From Hydrogenophaga intermedia (GTDB lineage Bacteria; Pseudomonadota; Gammaproteobacteria; Burkholderiales; Burkholderiaceae_C), in contig NZ_JAMBNO010000012.1 in assembly GCF_023715105.1 (NCBI RefSeq), positions 113,042-177,041 of the forward strand: a stretch of 64,000 bases of DNA. Reading direction: 5' to 3'. Below are positions 31,478 through 39,062 of the stretch, in pieces. How positions within the stretch are numbered: position 1 is the first letter of the stretch; each line of letters starts with the position of its first letter. A program made the translations under genes and the position numbers. Under the pieces are notes generated by a model that searched no databases, was not told the origin of the DNA, and worked only from the letters and a program-made list of their open reading frames with translations.

Positions 31478-32368
31478 ATGCAGGCACTCTGGATGCTGCT
31501 CGCATCCTTCTTCTTCGCGAGCATGGGCGTGTGCATCAAGCTCGCATCAGCCCACTTCAACCCCTTCGAGATCGTGGCCTACCGCGGCCTGGTGGGCATG
31601 GTGTTCGTGTGGGGCCTCACGCGCTGGCAGGGTGTCTCGCTCGCCACGCGCGTGCCCATGATGCACCTGTGGCGCAGCGTGGTCGGCACCATCTCGCTCA
31701 CCGCCTGGTTCTACGCCATCGCGGTGCTGCCGCTGGCCACAGCCATGACGCTCAACTACATGAGCAGCGTGTGGATAGCCACCTTCCTGCTCGGCGGCGC
31801 GGTGCTGGTGCAGGGGCGCGACGCACCGATCCGCGAGCAGGCACCGCTCTTTCTCACCGTGATCGCCGGCTTCGCGGGGGTGGCCATGCTGTTGCGACCC
31901 AGCTTCAACGAAGCGCAGGCACTCGGCGGACTGGTCGGCCTGCTCTCGGGCCTGTTCGCTGCCCTGGCTTACCTGCAAGTGGCCGCGCTGTCGAAGGCGG
32001 GCGAACCCGAATCGCGCACGGTCTTCTACTTCTCGCTCGGTGCCCTGGTGGCCGGCCTGGGCGGCATGCTGTTCGCGGGTGCCAGCCCGCTGCGCTGGCC
32101 CAGCGCGCTGTGGCTGTTGCCCATCGGCCTGCTCGCGGTGTTCGGGCAGCTGTGCATGACGCGCGCGTACGCCCAGGGCGCCACCATGGTGGTGGCCAAC
32201 CTGCAGTACTCGGGCATCGTGTTCGCGGCGTTGTTCAGCATCACGCTGTTTGGTGACCACCTGCCCCTGATCGGCTGGATCGGCATGGCACTCATCGTGG
32301 TGAGCGGCATCGCGGCCACGGTGCTGCGTACCAAGCGCGTGCCGCGCGCCCCGGCCGCCGAGTCCTGA
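31478..32368 (+). CDS. EamA/DMT superfamily permease
   Basis: A 296-residue inner-membrane protein with ten predicted helices formed by two EamA repeats (about 1-140 and 150-285). SMGVCIKLASAHFNPFEIVAYRG is the usual start of the first repeat, and QYSGIVFAALFSITLFGD marks the end of the second. Members export small metabolites, but substrate cannot be inferred. It follows the Rieske gene by 62 bp on the same strand and precedes a hairpin at 32374-32395. Confidence 0.87.
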   Translation: MQALWMLLASFFFASMGVCIKLASAHFNPFEIVAYRGLVGMVFVWGLTRWQGVSLATRVPMMHLWRSVVGTISLTAWFYAIAVLPLATAMTLNYMSSVWIATFLLGGAVLVQGRDAPIREQAPLFLTVIAGFAGVAMLLRPSFNEAQALGGLVGLLSGLFAALAYLQVAALSKAGEPESRTVFYFSLGALVAGLGGMLFAGASPLRWPSALWLLPIGLLAVFGQLCMTRAYAQGATMVVANLQYSGIVFAALFSITLFGDHLPLIGWIGMALIVVSGIAATVLRTKRVPRAPAAES

Positions 32369-32373
32369 AAGAC

Positions 32374-32395
32374 GCCGATTGCCCACGCAATCGGC
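32374..32395 (+). terminator. Hairpin after the DMT permease gene
   Basis: GCCGATTGC, loop CCAC, GCAATCGGC: a perfect 9-bp stem starting 5 nt after the stop. There is no T-tract, so termination may be weak or the element may only protect the 3' end. Confidence 0.5.
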
Positions 32396-32447
32396 CCGAC
32401 TGTGCGATTTGACAGGGGTTCAGGCCATGGGCGAACTCGAACGGTCG

Positions 32448-32453
32448 CACAAT
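32448..32453 (+). promoter_or_regulatory. Candidate leaderless -10 box of the rhodanese gene
   Basis: CACAAT ends 2 nt before the first ATG and 8 nt before the second. A -10 box this close argues for initiation at the second ATG. Confidence 0.4.
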
Positions 32454-32461
32454 TCATGCGC

Positions 32462-33328
32462 ATGACACCGGCCAACCCGTTCACCACCCTCATCCAGCCC
32501 CACGAACTGCAGGCGCTTCGCGATGCCGGCTCGCCGGTGCTGGTGCTCGATTGCAGCTTCGACCTCATGAACCCCGCCGCCGGGTGCGCGCAGTTCGAGG
32601 CCGAGCACATCGCTGGCTCGCTGCACGTCGATCTGGACCGCGACCTCAGTGCGCACGATCGTCCCGCCAGTGAAGGTCGCCACCCGCTGCCGCCGCGGGA
32701 AGCGTTTGCGCGACGCATGGCCGAACTGGGCTTGTCACGCGGCGCGCAGGTCGTGGTGCTCGACCGCCAGGGCGCCAACTACTGTGGGCGCCTGTGGTGG
32801 ATGCTGCGCTGGTGCGGACACGAGGCCGTGGCCGTGCTCGACGGCGGCCTCGCGGCCTGGAAGGCCGCCGGCGGCGCGGTGGAAACCGGCGCAGCCGCCG
32901 TTCCGGCTCCGGGCGACTTCACGGCAAGCGAGAGCCTCGCGCCTGCCCTGGACACCAACACCCTGATGCAGCGCCTGGGCCGTGCCGACACCACCGTGAT
33001 CGACGCCCGCGCCGCGGCACGCTTTCGCGGCGAGGTCGAACCCCTCGACCCGGTGGCCGGCCACGTGCCCGGCGCTCTCAACCGTCCCTTCGGCGAGAAC
33101 CTGCAGGCCGATGGTCGCTTCAAGCCGGCCGCGCAATTGCGCGCCGAATTCGAGCGCCTGCTGGGCGGGCGCGACCCGGCCGGCGTGGTGCACCAGTGCG
33201 GCAGCGGTGTGAGCGCCGTCCCCAACCTGCTGGCGATGCAGATTGCCGGCCTGGGCACCACCGCGCTGTACCCGGGCAGCTGGAGCGCCTGGTGCAACAC
33301 GAAGGGCACGCCACGTGCAAGGGGGTGA
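32462..33328 (+). CDS. Sulfurtransferase, tandem rhodanese domains
   Basis: A 288-residue two-domain rhodanese of the thiosulfate/3-mercaptopyruvate sulfurtransferase type. The first, inactive domain spans about 10-140 (LVLDCSF ... GLAAWKAAGG). The second (about 155-285) carries the active Cys in HQCGSGVSAV, a CGSGV loop typical of mercaptopyruvate sulfurtransferases, and ends GSWSAWCN. Two ATGs exist (32456 and 32462); the second lies 8 nt after a CACAAT box, which fits leaderless starts seen elsewhere in the window, and is preferred. The histidine kinase gene starts 4 nt after its stop. Confidence 0.88.
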   Translation: MTPANPFTTLIQPHELQALRDAGSPVLVLDCSFDLMNPAAGCAQFEAEHIAGSLHVDLDRDLSAHDRPASEGRHPLPPREAFARRMAELGLSRGAQVVVLDRQGANYCGRLWWMLRWCGHEAVAVLDGGLAAWKAAGGAVETGAAAVPAPGDFTASESLAPALDTNTLMQRLGRADTTVIDARAAARFRGEVEPLDPVAGHVPGALNRPFGENLQADGRFKPAAQLRAEFERLLGGRDPAGVVHQCGSGVSAVPNLLAMQIAGLGTTALYPGSWSAWCNTKGTPRARG

Positions 33329-33332
33329 CCGG

Positions 33333-35927
33333 GTGCGTGAGGGCGCTGACGAGCCGACAACGGCCAGGCCGGTGAACCGCCCGGTGCGCGTCGACAGCCC
33401 CGACGCCGCCGATCTTCGCCAGACCCTGCTGTGGCTGTGCCAAGGCGTGGGCGTGGCGGCAGCGCTGGTGATGGCGCTGGACATCGTTCTCGCCCCGCCC
33501 GACCAGAGCGAAGCGGGCATTGCCGCGCTGATGGCGGCCCTGGCCTGGGGGTGCTGGTGGGGTCTGCGCCAGCGCCGCCTGGCGCCGGAAGCGGTGGCCG
33601 CGCTGGTGGTGCTGGGTGTGCTGGGCGCCGCCACGGTTTCCGTTCTGGCCTACGGTTCGGTGCGTACCGCGGTGAATTTCCTGTTCGTGGGCGCAGTGGT
33701 CGGTGCGGGCATCTTCCTCGGCCGGCGCGCCATGGTGGGTGTGCTGCTGGGCACCCTGTGCCTGCTGGCTGTGCTCATTGCCATCGAAAGCCGCGGTGGC
33801 CTGGGGGCTGCGCCCGACTTCAGCGTCGGCCTGCGCGTGTGGTTCACGCAGGCCGTGGCACTGGCCGGCGTCGGGCTGATGGTGATGCACAGCCGTGCGC
33901 TGAATCAGCGCGCCGTGCTGCGCCTGCGCGACGAGCTCGAACGGCGCCGCCAGAGCGAGCAGGAACGCGACCGCAGCCTGTCGCGCTTTGCGCGCATCTT
34001 CCGCTCCAGCCCGAGCCCGATGCTCGCGCAGTCGGCGCGCAACGGCGCCATCCTGGATGTCAATCCCGCGTTCGAGCGCTGCTACGGCTACAGCCGCAAC
34101 CAGGTGCTCGGGCGCGAAGATACCTTCCTGTGGGCCGACCCGCTGGAGCGTGAGCGCTATGTCGAGCGCCTTGTTCGCGAGCGCAGCATCCAGCAACACC
34201 GCTGCCGCGGGCGCCGCGCCGATGGCAGCACGTTCGAGGCACTCATTTCCAGCGAGACGGGCAGCGACGACGAGGACCTGCTCGTCATCTCCGCCATCAC
34301 CGACGTGACCCAGCGCGAGGTCCTGCTGGAGCGGCTGCAGCGTTCGGAGGCGCGTTTTTCCACCGCCTTCAATTTCGCACCGCTGAACCTCACCATCTCG
34401 CGCCTGTCCGACGGCACTTTCCTTGAAGTCAACCGCGCCGAAGACCGCGCGCAGGGCATGAAGCCGGAGGAGCTCAAGGGGCGCACGTCGATGGAGGTGG
34501 GAGCCTGGCTCACGGCCGAGGAGCGCCAGCGCTTCGTGGCACAGCTACAGCGCGATGGCGTGGTCAACCGCTATGACACGCGCATGCGCCACAAGGATGG
34601 CTCGCTGATCGACGCGCGCATCTGGGCCGAACTGATCGACATCGACGGCGAGCCCTGCATCCTGGCCAGCACCATGAACGTGACCGAGGAGAAGCGCCGC
34701 GAGGCACTGCTGCTCGAGGTCGCCAAAGGGGTCGCGGCCGAGACGGGTGAGGCCTTCTTCAGTGCCCTCGCACGACACCTGAGCAGCGCCATCAATGCCG
34801 GGATGGTGACGGTGGCCGAGGTGCGCGCGGGCGACAAGCTGGACACGCTGGCCGTCTGGCGCGACGGGCGCCTGGGCCGCAACTTCGGATTCAGTGTCGC
34901 CGGCACGCCTTGCGCCGACACCCTGAGAAGCAACGGCTTGATGACCTGTCCGGTGGGCCTGGCCGAGCACTACCCGGACGCACCGCAGTTGCGTGCACAA
35001 GGCTTCGAGTCCTACCTGGGACAGGCGCTTCGCGACGCCGACGGCCAGCCCATCGGCCTGCTGATGGCGATGTGGCGCGAGCCTCTGGCGGTCAAGCCCG
35101 ATACGCAGGCGCTGCTGTCGATCTTCGCGGCGCGTGCACAAGCCGAGCTGGTGCGCCTGCGCCGCGAGCGCGAGATCGTGCGGCTCAACGAGACGCTGGA
35201 GCAGCGCGTGCGCGAGCGCACCGCCGAACTGCAAAAGCTCAACGCCGAACTCGACGCCTTCGCCTATTCGGTCTCGCACGACCTGAAATCGCCGCTGCGC
35301 GCCATCGACGGCTTCGCGCAACTGCTCAAGGAGCAACTGGACACCCTGGGCGACGACGACGCCCGCCTGCTGATCGAGCGCGTGTTGTCGTCTTCCCAGC
35401 GCATGGGCAGCATCATCAACGACTTGCTGGCGCTGGCGCGCGTGAGCCAGGGAACGCTGCAACGCACCGAGGTAGACCTGAGCGCGCTGGCGCAAAGCGT
35501 GCTGGAACAAGAGCTGGCACGACACCCCGGCCACAAGGTACGCGCACGGCTGCAGCCCGACCTGATCGTCCACGCAGACCCGGACCTCGCGCGCATCGTG
35601 CTCGAGAACCTGTTCGGCAACGCGCTCAAGTACACGCGGCAACGCGACGTGGCCGAGATCGTCTGGGGTCTGGACCACATCGACGACGACGGCGTGCCGC
35701 ACTTCCATCTGCGCGACAACGGCACGGGATTCGACATGGCCTACGTGGACCAGCTGTTCAAGCCCTTCAAACGCTTGCACCGGGCCAACGAGTTCGAGGG
35801 CACGGGCATCGGTCTGGCCACGGTGCGCCGCATCATCGATCGCCATGGCGGTCGAGTCAGCGCCGAGGGTGAGCCCGGCGTGGGCGCCACCATCCGCTTC
35901 AGCTTCGGCGCGCCACCGGTGGCGTGA
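33333..35927 (+). CDS. Sensor histidine kinase with PAS-PAS-GAF sensor
   Basis: An 864-residue membrane kinase. Residues ~30-190 hold about five transmembrane helices. Then come two PAS domains (about 225-330 and 340-455; NPAFERCYGYSRNQVLG, LEVNRAEDRAQGMKPEE), a GAF-like domain (about 465-610), a short coiled coil and the HisKA domain with phospho-acceptor His649 (YSVSHDLKSPLRAIDGF). The HATPase has N (LFGNALKY), G1 (DNGTGFD) and G2 (GTGIGLATVRR) boxes. The GTG at 33333 has AAGGGGGT just upstream. Unlike most such genes it has no response regulator beside it. Signal unknown. Confidence 0.9.
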   Translation: MREGADEPTTARPVNRPVRVDSPDAADLRQTLLWLCQGVGVAAALVMALDIVLAPPDQSEAGIAALMAALAWGCWWGLRQRRLAPEAVAALVVLGVLGAATVSVLAYGSVRTAVNFLFVGAVVGAGIFLGRRAMVGVLLGTLCLLAVLIAIESRGGLGAAPDFSVGLRVWFTQAVALAGVGLMVMHSRALNQRAVLRLRDELERRRQSEQERDRSLSRFARIFRSSPSPMLAQSARNGAILDVNPAFERCYGYSRNQVLGREDTFLWADPLERERYVERLVRERSIQQHRCRGRRADGSTFEALISSETGSDDEDLLVISAITDVTQREVLLERLQRSEARFSTAFNFAPLNLTISRLSDGTFLEVNRAEDRAQGMKPEELKGRTSMEVGAWLTAEERQRFVAQLQRDGVVNRYDTRMRHKDGSLIDARIWAELIDIDGEPCILASTMNVTEEKRREALLLEVAKGVAAETGEAFFSALARHLSSAINAGMVTVAEVRAGDKLDTLAVWRDGRLGRNFGFSVAGTPCADTLRSNGLMTCPVGLAEHYPDAPQLRAQGFESYLGQALRDADGQPIGLLMAMWREPLAVKPDTQALLSIFAARAQAELVRLRREREIVRLNETLEQRVRERTAELQKLNAELDAFAYSVSHDLKSPLRAIDGFAQLLKEQLDTLGDDDARLLIERVLSSSQRMGSIINDLLALARVSQGTLQRTEVDLSALAQSVLEQELARHPGHKVRARLQPDLIVHADPDLARIVLENLFGNALKYTRQRDVAEIVWGLDHIDDDGVPHFHLRDNGTGFDMAYVDQLFKPFKRLHRANEFEGTGIGLATVRRIIDRHGGRVSAEGEPGVGATIRFSFGAPPVA

Positions 35928-35932
35928 ACCAG

Positions 35933-35950
35933 CCCTCGCCGCGGCGAGGG
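35933..35950. terminator. Hairpin between the kinase gene and the ZIP gene
   Basis: CCCTCGCC followed directly by GCGGCGAGGG, a 7-8 bp GC stem with a 2-4 nt loop between two convergent stops. No T-tract on either strand. Confidence 0.5.
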
Positions 35951-35961
35951 ACACGCGGCGT

Positions 35962-36783
35962 TCAGTGGCTGTGCGCCAGCCCGCTGACGACGCTCACCAG
36001 GGCAATGCCCGCCCCCAGCCAGGCCACCTGCGCCACCGTCTCGCGCAGGCTGAGCCGCTTCTGCAACTGCGGTATCAGGTCGGCCAGCGCCACATAGACG
36101 AAGCTGCTGGAGGCCGCCACCAGGAAGTACGGCAGCCAGTCCTCCAGTTGCACCAGCAGGAAATAGCCCACCAGACCCCCGAGCGCGGTGACCGTGCCGG
36201 CCAGCGACACCTTGACCAGCGCCGCGCGCTGCGTGCCCGAGGTGTGGCGCAGCACCACGAGATCGCCCATGTGGTGCGGCACCTCGTGCGCCAGCACGGC
36301 CAGCGCCGCCACCACGCCCAGCCGCATGTCGGCCATGAACGCCGAGGCAATCAGGATGCCGTCGCCGAAGGCGTGCACGCTGTCGCCCAGCAGCACCGTC
36401 CAGCCGCCAGAGCGAGGTCCACCGTGGTGGTGGTGGTGGTGGTGAGCGTGGTCGTGGCCTTGGTGGGCGTGACCATGATCCTCATGCGCGTGTTCCGGGC
36501 CGTGACCGTGCTCGTGCCCATGGTGCCAGAGCTCGGCCTTGTCGAGCAGGAAGAAGAACACAAGGCCGGCCAGCAGCAGCGCAAACAGCTCGTGCGCGCC
36601 GGCCGCGCTCTCGAACGCTTCGGGCAGCAGGTGCATGAAGGCGGTGGCCATGAGGGCGCCGGCGGCCAGACTGAGCATGTGCTGGGTGTAGCGCGCCAGC
36701 ATCGCGAACCCCAGCAGGGCCGCAATCCAGACGCTGCCCACGCCGGCGGCAACGGTGCCCAGGAGGATGGCCAACAAGGTCAT
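35962..36783 (-). CDS. ZIP family metal transporter
   Basis: A 273-residue ZIP (SLC39-like) divalent metal transporter with eight predicted helices. The metal site in helix 4 is seen in SVHAFGDG and that in helix 5 in LAHEVPHHMGD. Between helices 3 and 4 lies a very long histidine-rich cytoplasmic loop, about residues 84-122, with HGHEHGHGPEHAHEDHGHAH and a run of seven consecutive histidines; such loops bind zinc. The ATG at 36783 is chosen over a GTG four codons earlier. Zinc is the likely substrate. It is preceded by the terminator of the hydrolase gene, so it has its own promoter or relies on read-through. Confidence 0.88.
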   Translation of the reverse strand: MTLLAILLGTVAAGVGSVWIAALLGFAMLARYTQHMLSLAAGALMATAFMHLLPEAFESAAGAHELFALLLAGLVFFFLLDKAELWHHGHEHGHGPEHAHEDHGHAHQGHDHAHHHHHHHGGPRSGGWTVLLGDSVHAFGDGILIASAFMADMRLGVVAALAVLAHEVPHHMGDLVVLRHTSGTQRAALVKVSLAGTVTALGGLVGYFLLVQLEDWLPYFLVAASSSFVYVALADLIPQLQKRLSLRETVAQVAWLGAGIALVSVVSGLAHSH

Positions 36784-36796
36784 GAGATTCACCACG

Positions 36797-36825
36797 AAAA
36801 AAGGGCCGCTGATCCAGCGGCCCTT
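36797..36825 (-). terminator. Intrinsic terminator of the dienelactone hydrolase gene
   Basis: On the reverse strand GGGCCGCTG, loop GAT, CAGCGGCCC, followed by a run of six Ts (reverse complement of the A-run at 36797-36802). Strong rho-independent terminator. Confidence 0.85.
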
Positions 36826-36858
36826 CGTTGATCGGTTGCCGGCGGACCGAGACCGCGC

Positions 36859-37758
36859 TCAGGCCACGCCGTGCTTCTTGAACCAGGCCAGGGCCTGCTT
36901 CCAGCCGTCCTCGGCAGGCTCCTTGCGGAACGTCGGCCGGTAGTCGGCATGGAAGGCGTGGGGCGCGTCCCGGTACAACACGAAGGTCGATTTCCTGGCG
37001 GCGGTACTGCCGCTCGCCAAGGCATTCTGCATCTTAGCAACCGTGTCAACAGGGATTCCGGTGTCCGCGCCCCCGTACAGGCCCAGCACCGGTCCCTTGA
37101 GCTGGCCCGCGATGTCCACCGGATGCTTCGGCGTGAGCGGGGTGCTATCGCCCACCAGTCGACCGTACCAGGCCACGCCGGCTTTGACCGCGGGGTTGTG
37201 TGCCGCGTACAGCCAGGTCTGGCGCCCGCCCCAGCAAAAACCGGTGACACCGATCTTGCGCGCATCGCCGCCGTTGGCGGCGGCCCACTTCACGGTGGCG
37301 TCCAGATCGCCCATCACCTGCGCATCGGGCACCTTGCTCACCACCTCGGCAATCAGCTTGGCGATCTCGCCGTAGCTCATGGCGTCGCCCTGGCGCACGA
37401 ACAGCTCGGGCGCGATCGCCAGGTAGCCGGCCTTCGCGAAACGGCGCGCGGTGTCGGCGATGTACTCGTGCACGCCGAAGACCTCGGACAGCACCAGCAC
37501 CACGGGCAGACCGGTCCTACCTGCCGGCGCGGCGCGATAGGCGGGCATCGAGAAGCCGTTGACATCGATCATGACCTCGCCCACGGTCAGGCCGTCGGCG
37601 GGGGTCTTGATCGCGGTCTGCGCCATCAGCGGCGCGGCGGCGGCGGCGTAGCCCACGCCCAGCGCGGCCTTGAGGGCGGTGCGGCGGGTGGCGCCCGCCG
37701 CGGTGCTGCTGCCGGGCAGCAGGGCTTCGGCGTCGCGGACCAGATCGTGTTCAAGCAT
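36859..37758 (-). CDS. Dienelactone hydrolase family protein, exported
   Basis: A 299-residue alpha/beta hydrolase of the dienelactone hydrolase family. The nucleophile is Cys175 in GFCWGG, with Glu in LSEVFGVHEY and a C-terminal His in DAPHAFHAD completing the usual triad. Unlike cytoplasmic DLH, it starts with a ~47-residue leader carrying TRRTALKAALGVGYAAAAAPLMAQ (reported here by its position, residues 24-47), which looks like a Tat signal. An AGGAGA site lies seven bases before the ATG at 37758. Substrate unknown; no catechol-pathway genes are nearby. Confidence 0.88.
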   Translation of the reverse strand: MLEHDLVRDAEALLPGSSTAAGATRRTALKAALGVGYAAAAAPLMAQTAIKTPADGLTVGEVMIDVNGFSMPAYRAAPAGRTGLPVVLVLSEVFGVHEYIADTARRFAKAGYLAIAPELFVRQGDAMSYGEIAKLIAEVVSKVPDAQVMGDLDATVKWAAANGGDARKIGVTGFCWGGRQTWLYAAHNPAVKAGVAWYGRLVGDSTPLTPKHPVDIAGQLKGPVLGLYGGADTGIPVDTVAKMQNALASGSTAARKSTFVLYRDAPHAFHADYRPTFRKEPAEDGWKQALAWFKKHGVA

Positions 37759-37869
37759 GGTTGTCTCCTGTTGTTGATCGGGGAAGGAAAGGGACCGCCG
37801 AGGGCGGCAGAAGGTTCCGCCATACGGCGAGACCGGGCGCCACCCGGCACCCCACGGCACTCCATGGCA

Positions 37870-39060
37870 CTAGACGCGCGTCACGGCGTCGAACATCTCC
37901 ATGAGTTCTGTCGCCCACAGGCCCTCATGGTCCACCGCGGTGTGCACGAGCACGGTGCGCGTGGGCAGGTCGATCACCACGCGCTGGCCATGGTGGCCGT
38001 GCATCGCGGGGCGGGAGCCGTCGGCCTTGGAATGCCAGAACAGCGCTTTGTAGCCGATCGCCGGGCGCGGCCAGCCATAGCGCACCGCCGCGTCGCGTTC
38101 GCCCCAGCGGCTGATCTCGTCGATCCAGGCCCCGCTCACGATCGGCTGACCATCGGGGCCGCGGCCGCGCTGCGCCACCACACGGGCCAGGCGCGCCCAG
38201 TCTCGCAGCCGGGCTGCGAAGCCGATGCTGTTGAACTCCGCGCCGCGCGCGTCGGTGAGCCAAGTGGCATCGCCCTCGGCGCCCATGGGGCGCCACAGGG
38301 CCTGCTCGGCGAACGCGGACAGGCTGGTGCCCGTGACGCGGCGGATCACCATGCCCAGCGCCAACGCGCAGAGTTCGTTGTAGTTGAAGCGCGCGCCTGC
38401 GGCTTCGCGCCGTTGGTTCCAGCCGCTCACGGTGCGCGCGATGTCGGGGTCGTTGCCCAACAGCGCGCCGGGGTAGATGCTCGCGTTGTCGCGCTCGTGC
38501 ACCACCTCGGCGCCGCTGGTCATGTTGGCGAGCTGGCGCAGGCTGGCCTCACCGTGCAGCGTGCCCCGCAGCTCGGGGACGTAGGCCGCGGCCGGGTCGT
38601 CGAACGAGGCGATGAGGCCACGGTCGATGCAGATGCCCAGCAACAGCGCACTCACGCTCTTGGCCATGGACCAGCTCGTGAGCCGCATGTCGGGCGTGCG
38701 CGCGAAGCCGTAACGCTCGAACAGGATGTCGCCGTCGCGCGCGATCAGCAACCCGGTCACCGGCCACTGCGCCATGTATTCCTCGGGTGTCTTGCGCAAC
38801 AGGCCCCAGCGGTACCGGAAGCCCGCCATCGGTGCTTCGCGCCAGGGCGCGGCCTGCGCGCTGGCGCGGATTCTGTTGTGACGGATGGTGCGTTCGTGCC
38901 CACCCGAGTAGTTGCCGACGCGGAACTCGGTGGCGCGCTCGAAGCTCGCGCGGCTCTCGGGGTAGCCGCGCTGCGCGCCCCACTTGTCCCCGGTCTGCGC
39001 CCAGGCGGGCAGGCCGGCCACGGCCAGTCCGGCCGACAACAACGCGCGCCGGTTCCACAT
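37870..39060 (-). CDS. Serine hydrolase, class C beta-lactamase family, exported
   Basis: A 396-residue penicillin-binding-protein-like hydrolase with a twin-arginine-like signal (MWNRRALLSAGLAVAGLPAWAQ, residues 1-22). The catalytic motifs are Ser131-x-x-Lys134 (SMAK) and Tyr-x-Asn in FNYNELC; the third motif is HGHHGQ rather than KTG, typical of the esterase/6-aminohexanoate-hydrolase branch rather than true beta-lactamases. The start sits two bases after the polA stop on the same strand, so it may be co-transcribed with polA, though a functional link is not evident. Confidence 0.85.
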   Translation of the reverse strand: MWNRRALLSAGLAVAGLPAWAQTGDKWGAQRGYPESRASFERATEFRVGNYSGGHERTIRHNRIRASAQAAPWREAPMAGFRYRWGLLRKTPEEYMAQWPVTGLLIARDGDILFERYGFARTPDMRLTSWSMAKSVSALLLGICIDRGLIASFDDPAAAYVPELRGTLHGEASLRQLANMTSGAEVVHERDNASIYPGALLGNDPDIARTVSGWNQRREAAGARFNYNELCALALGMVIRRVTGTSLSAFAEQALWRPMGAEGDATWLTDARGAEFNSIGFAARLRDWARLARVVAQRGRGPDGQPIVSGAWIDEISRWGERDAAVRYGWPRPAIGYKALFWHSKADGSRPAMHGHHGQRVVIDLPTRTVLVHTAVDHEGLWATELMEMFDAVTRV

Positions 39061-39062
39061 GC

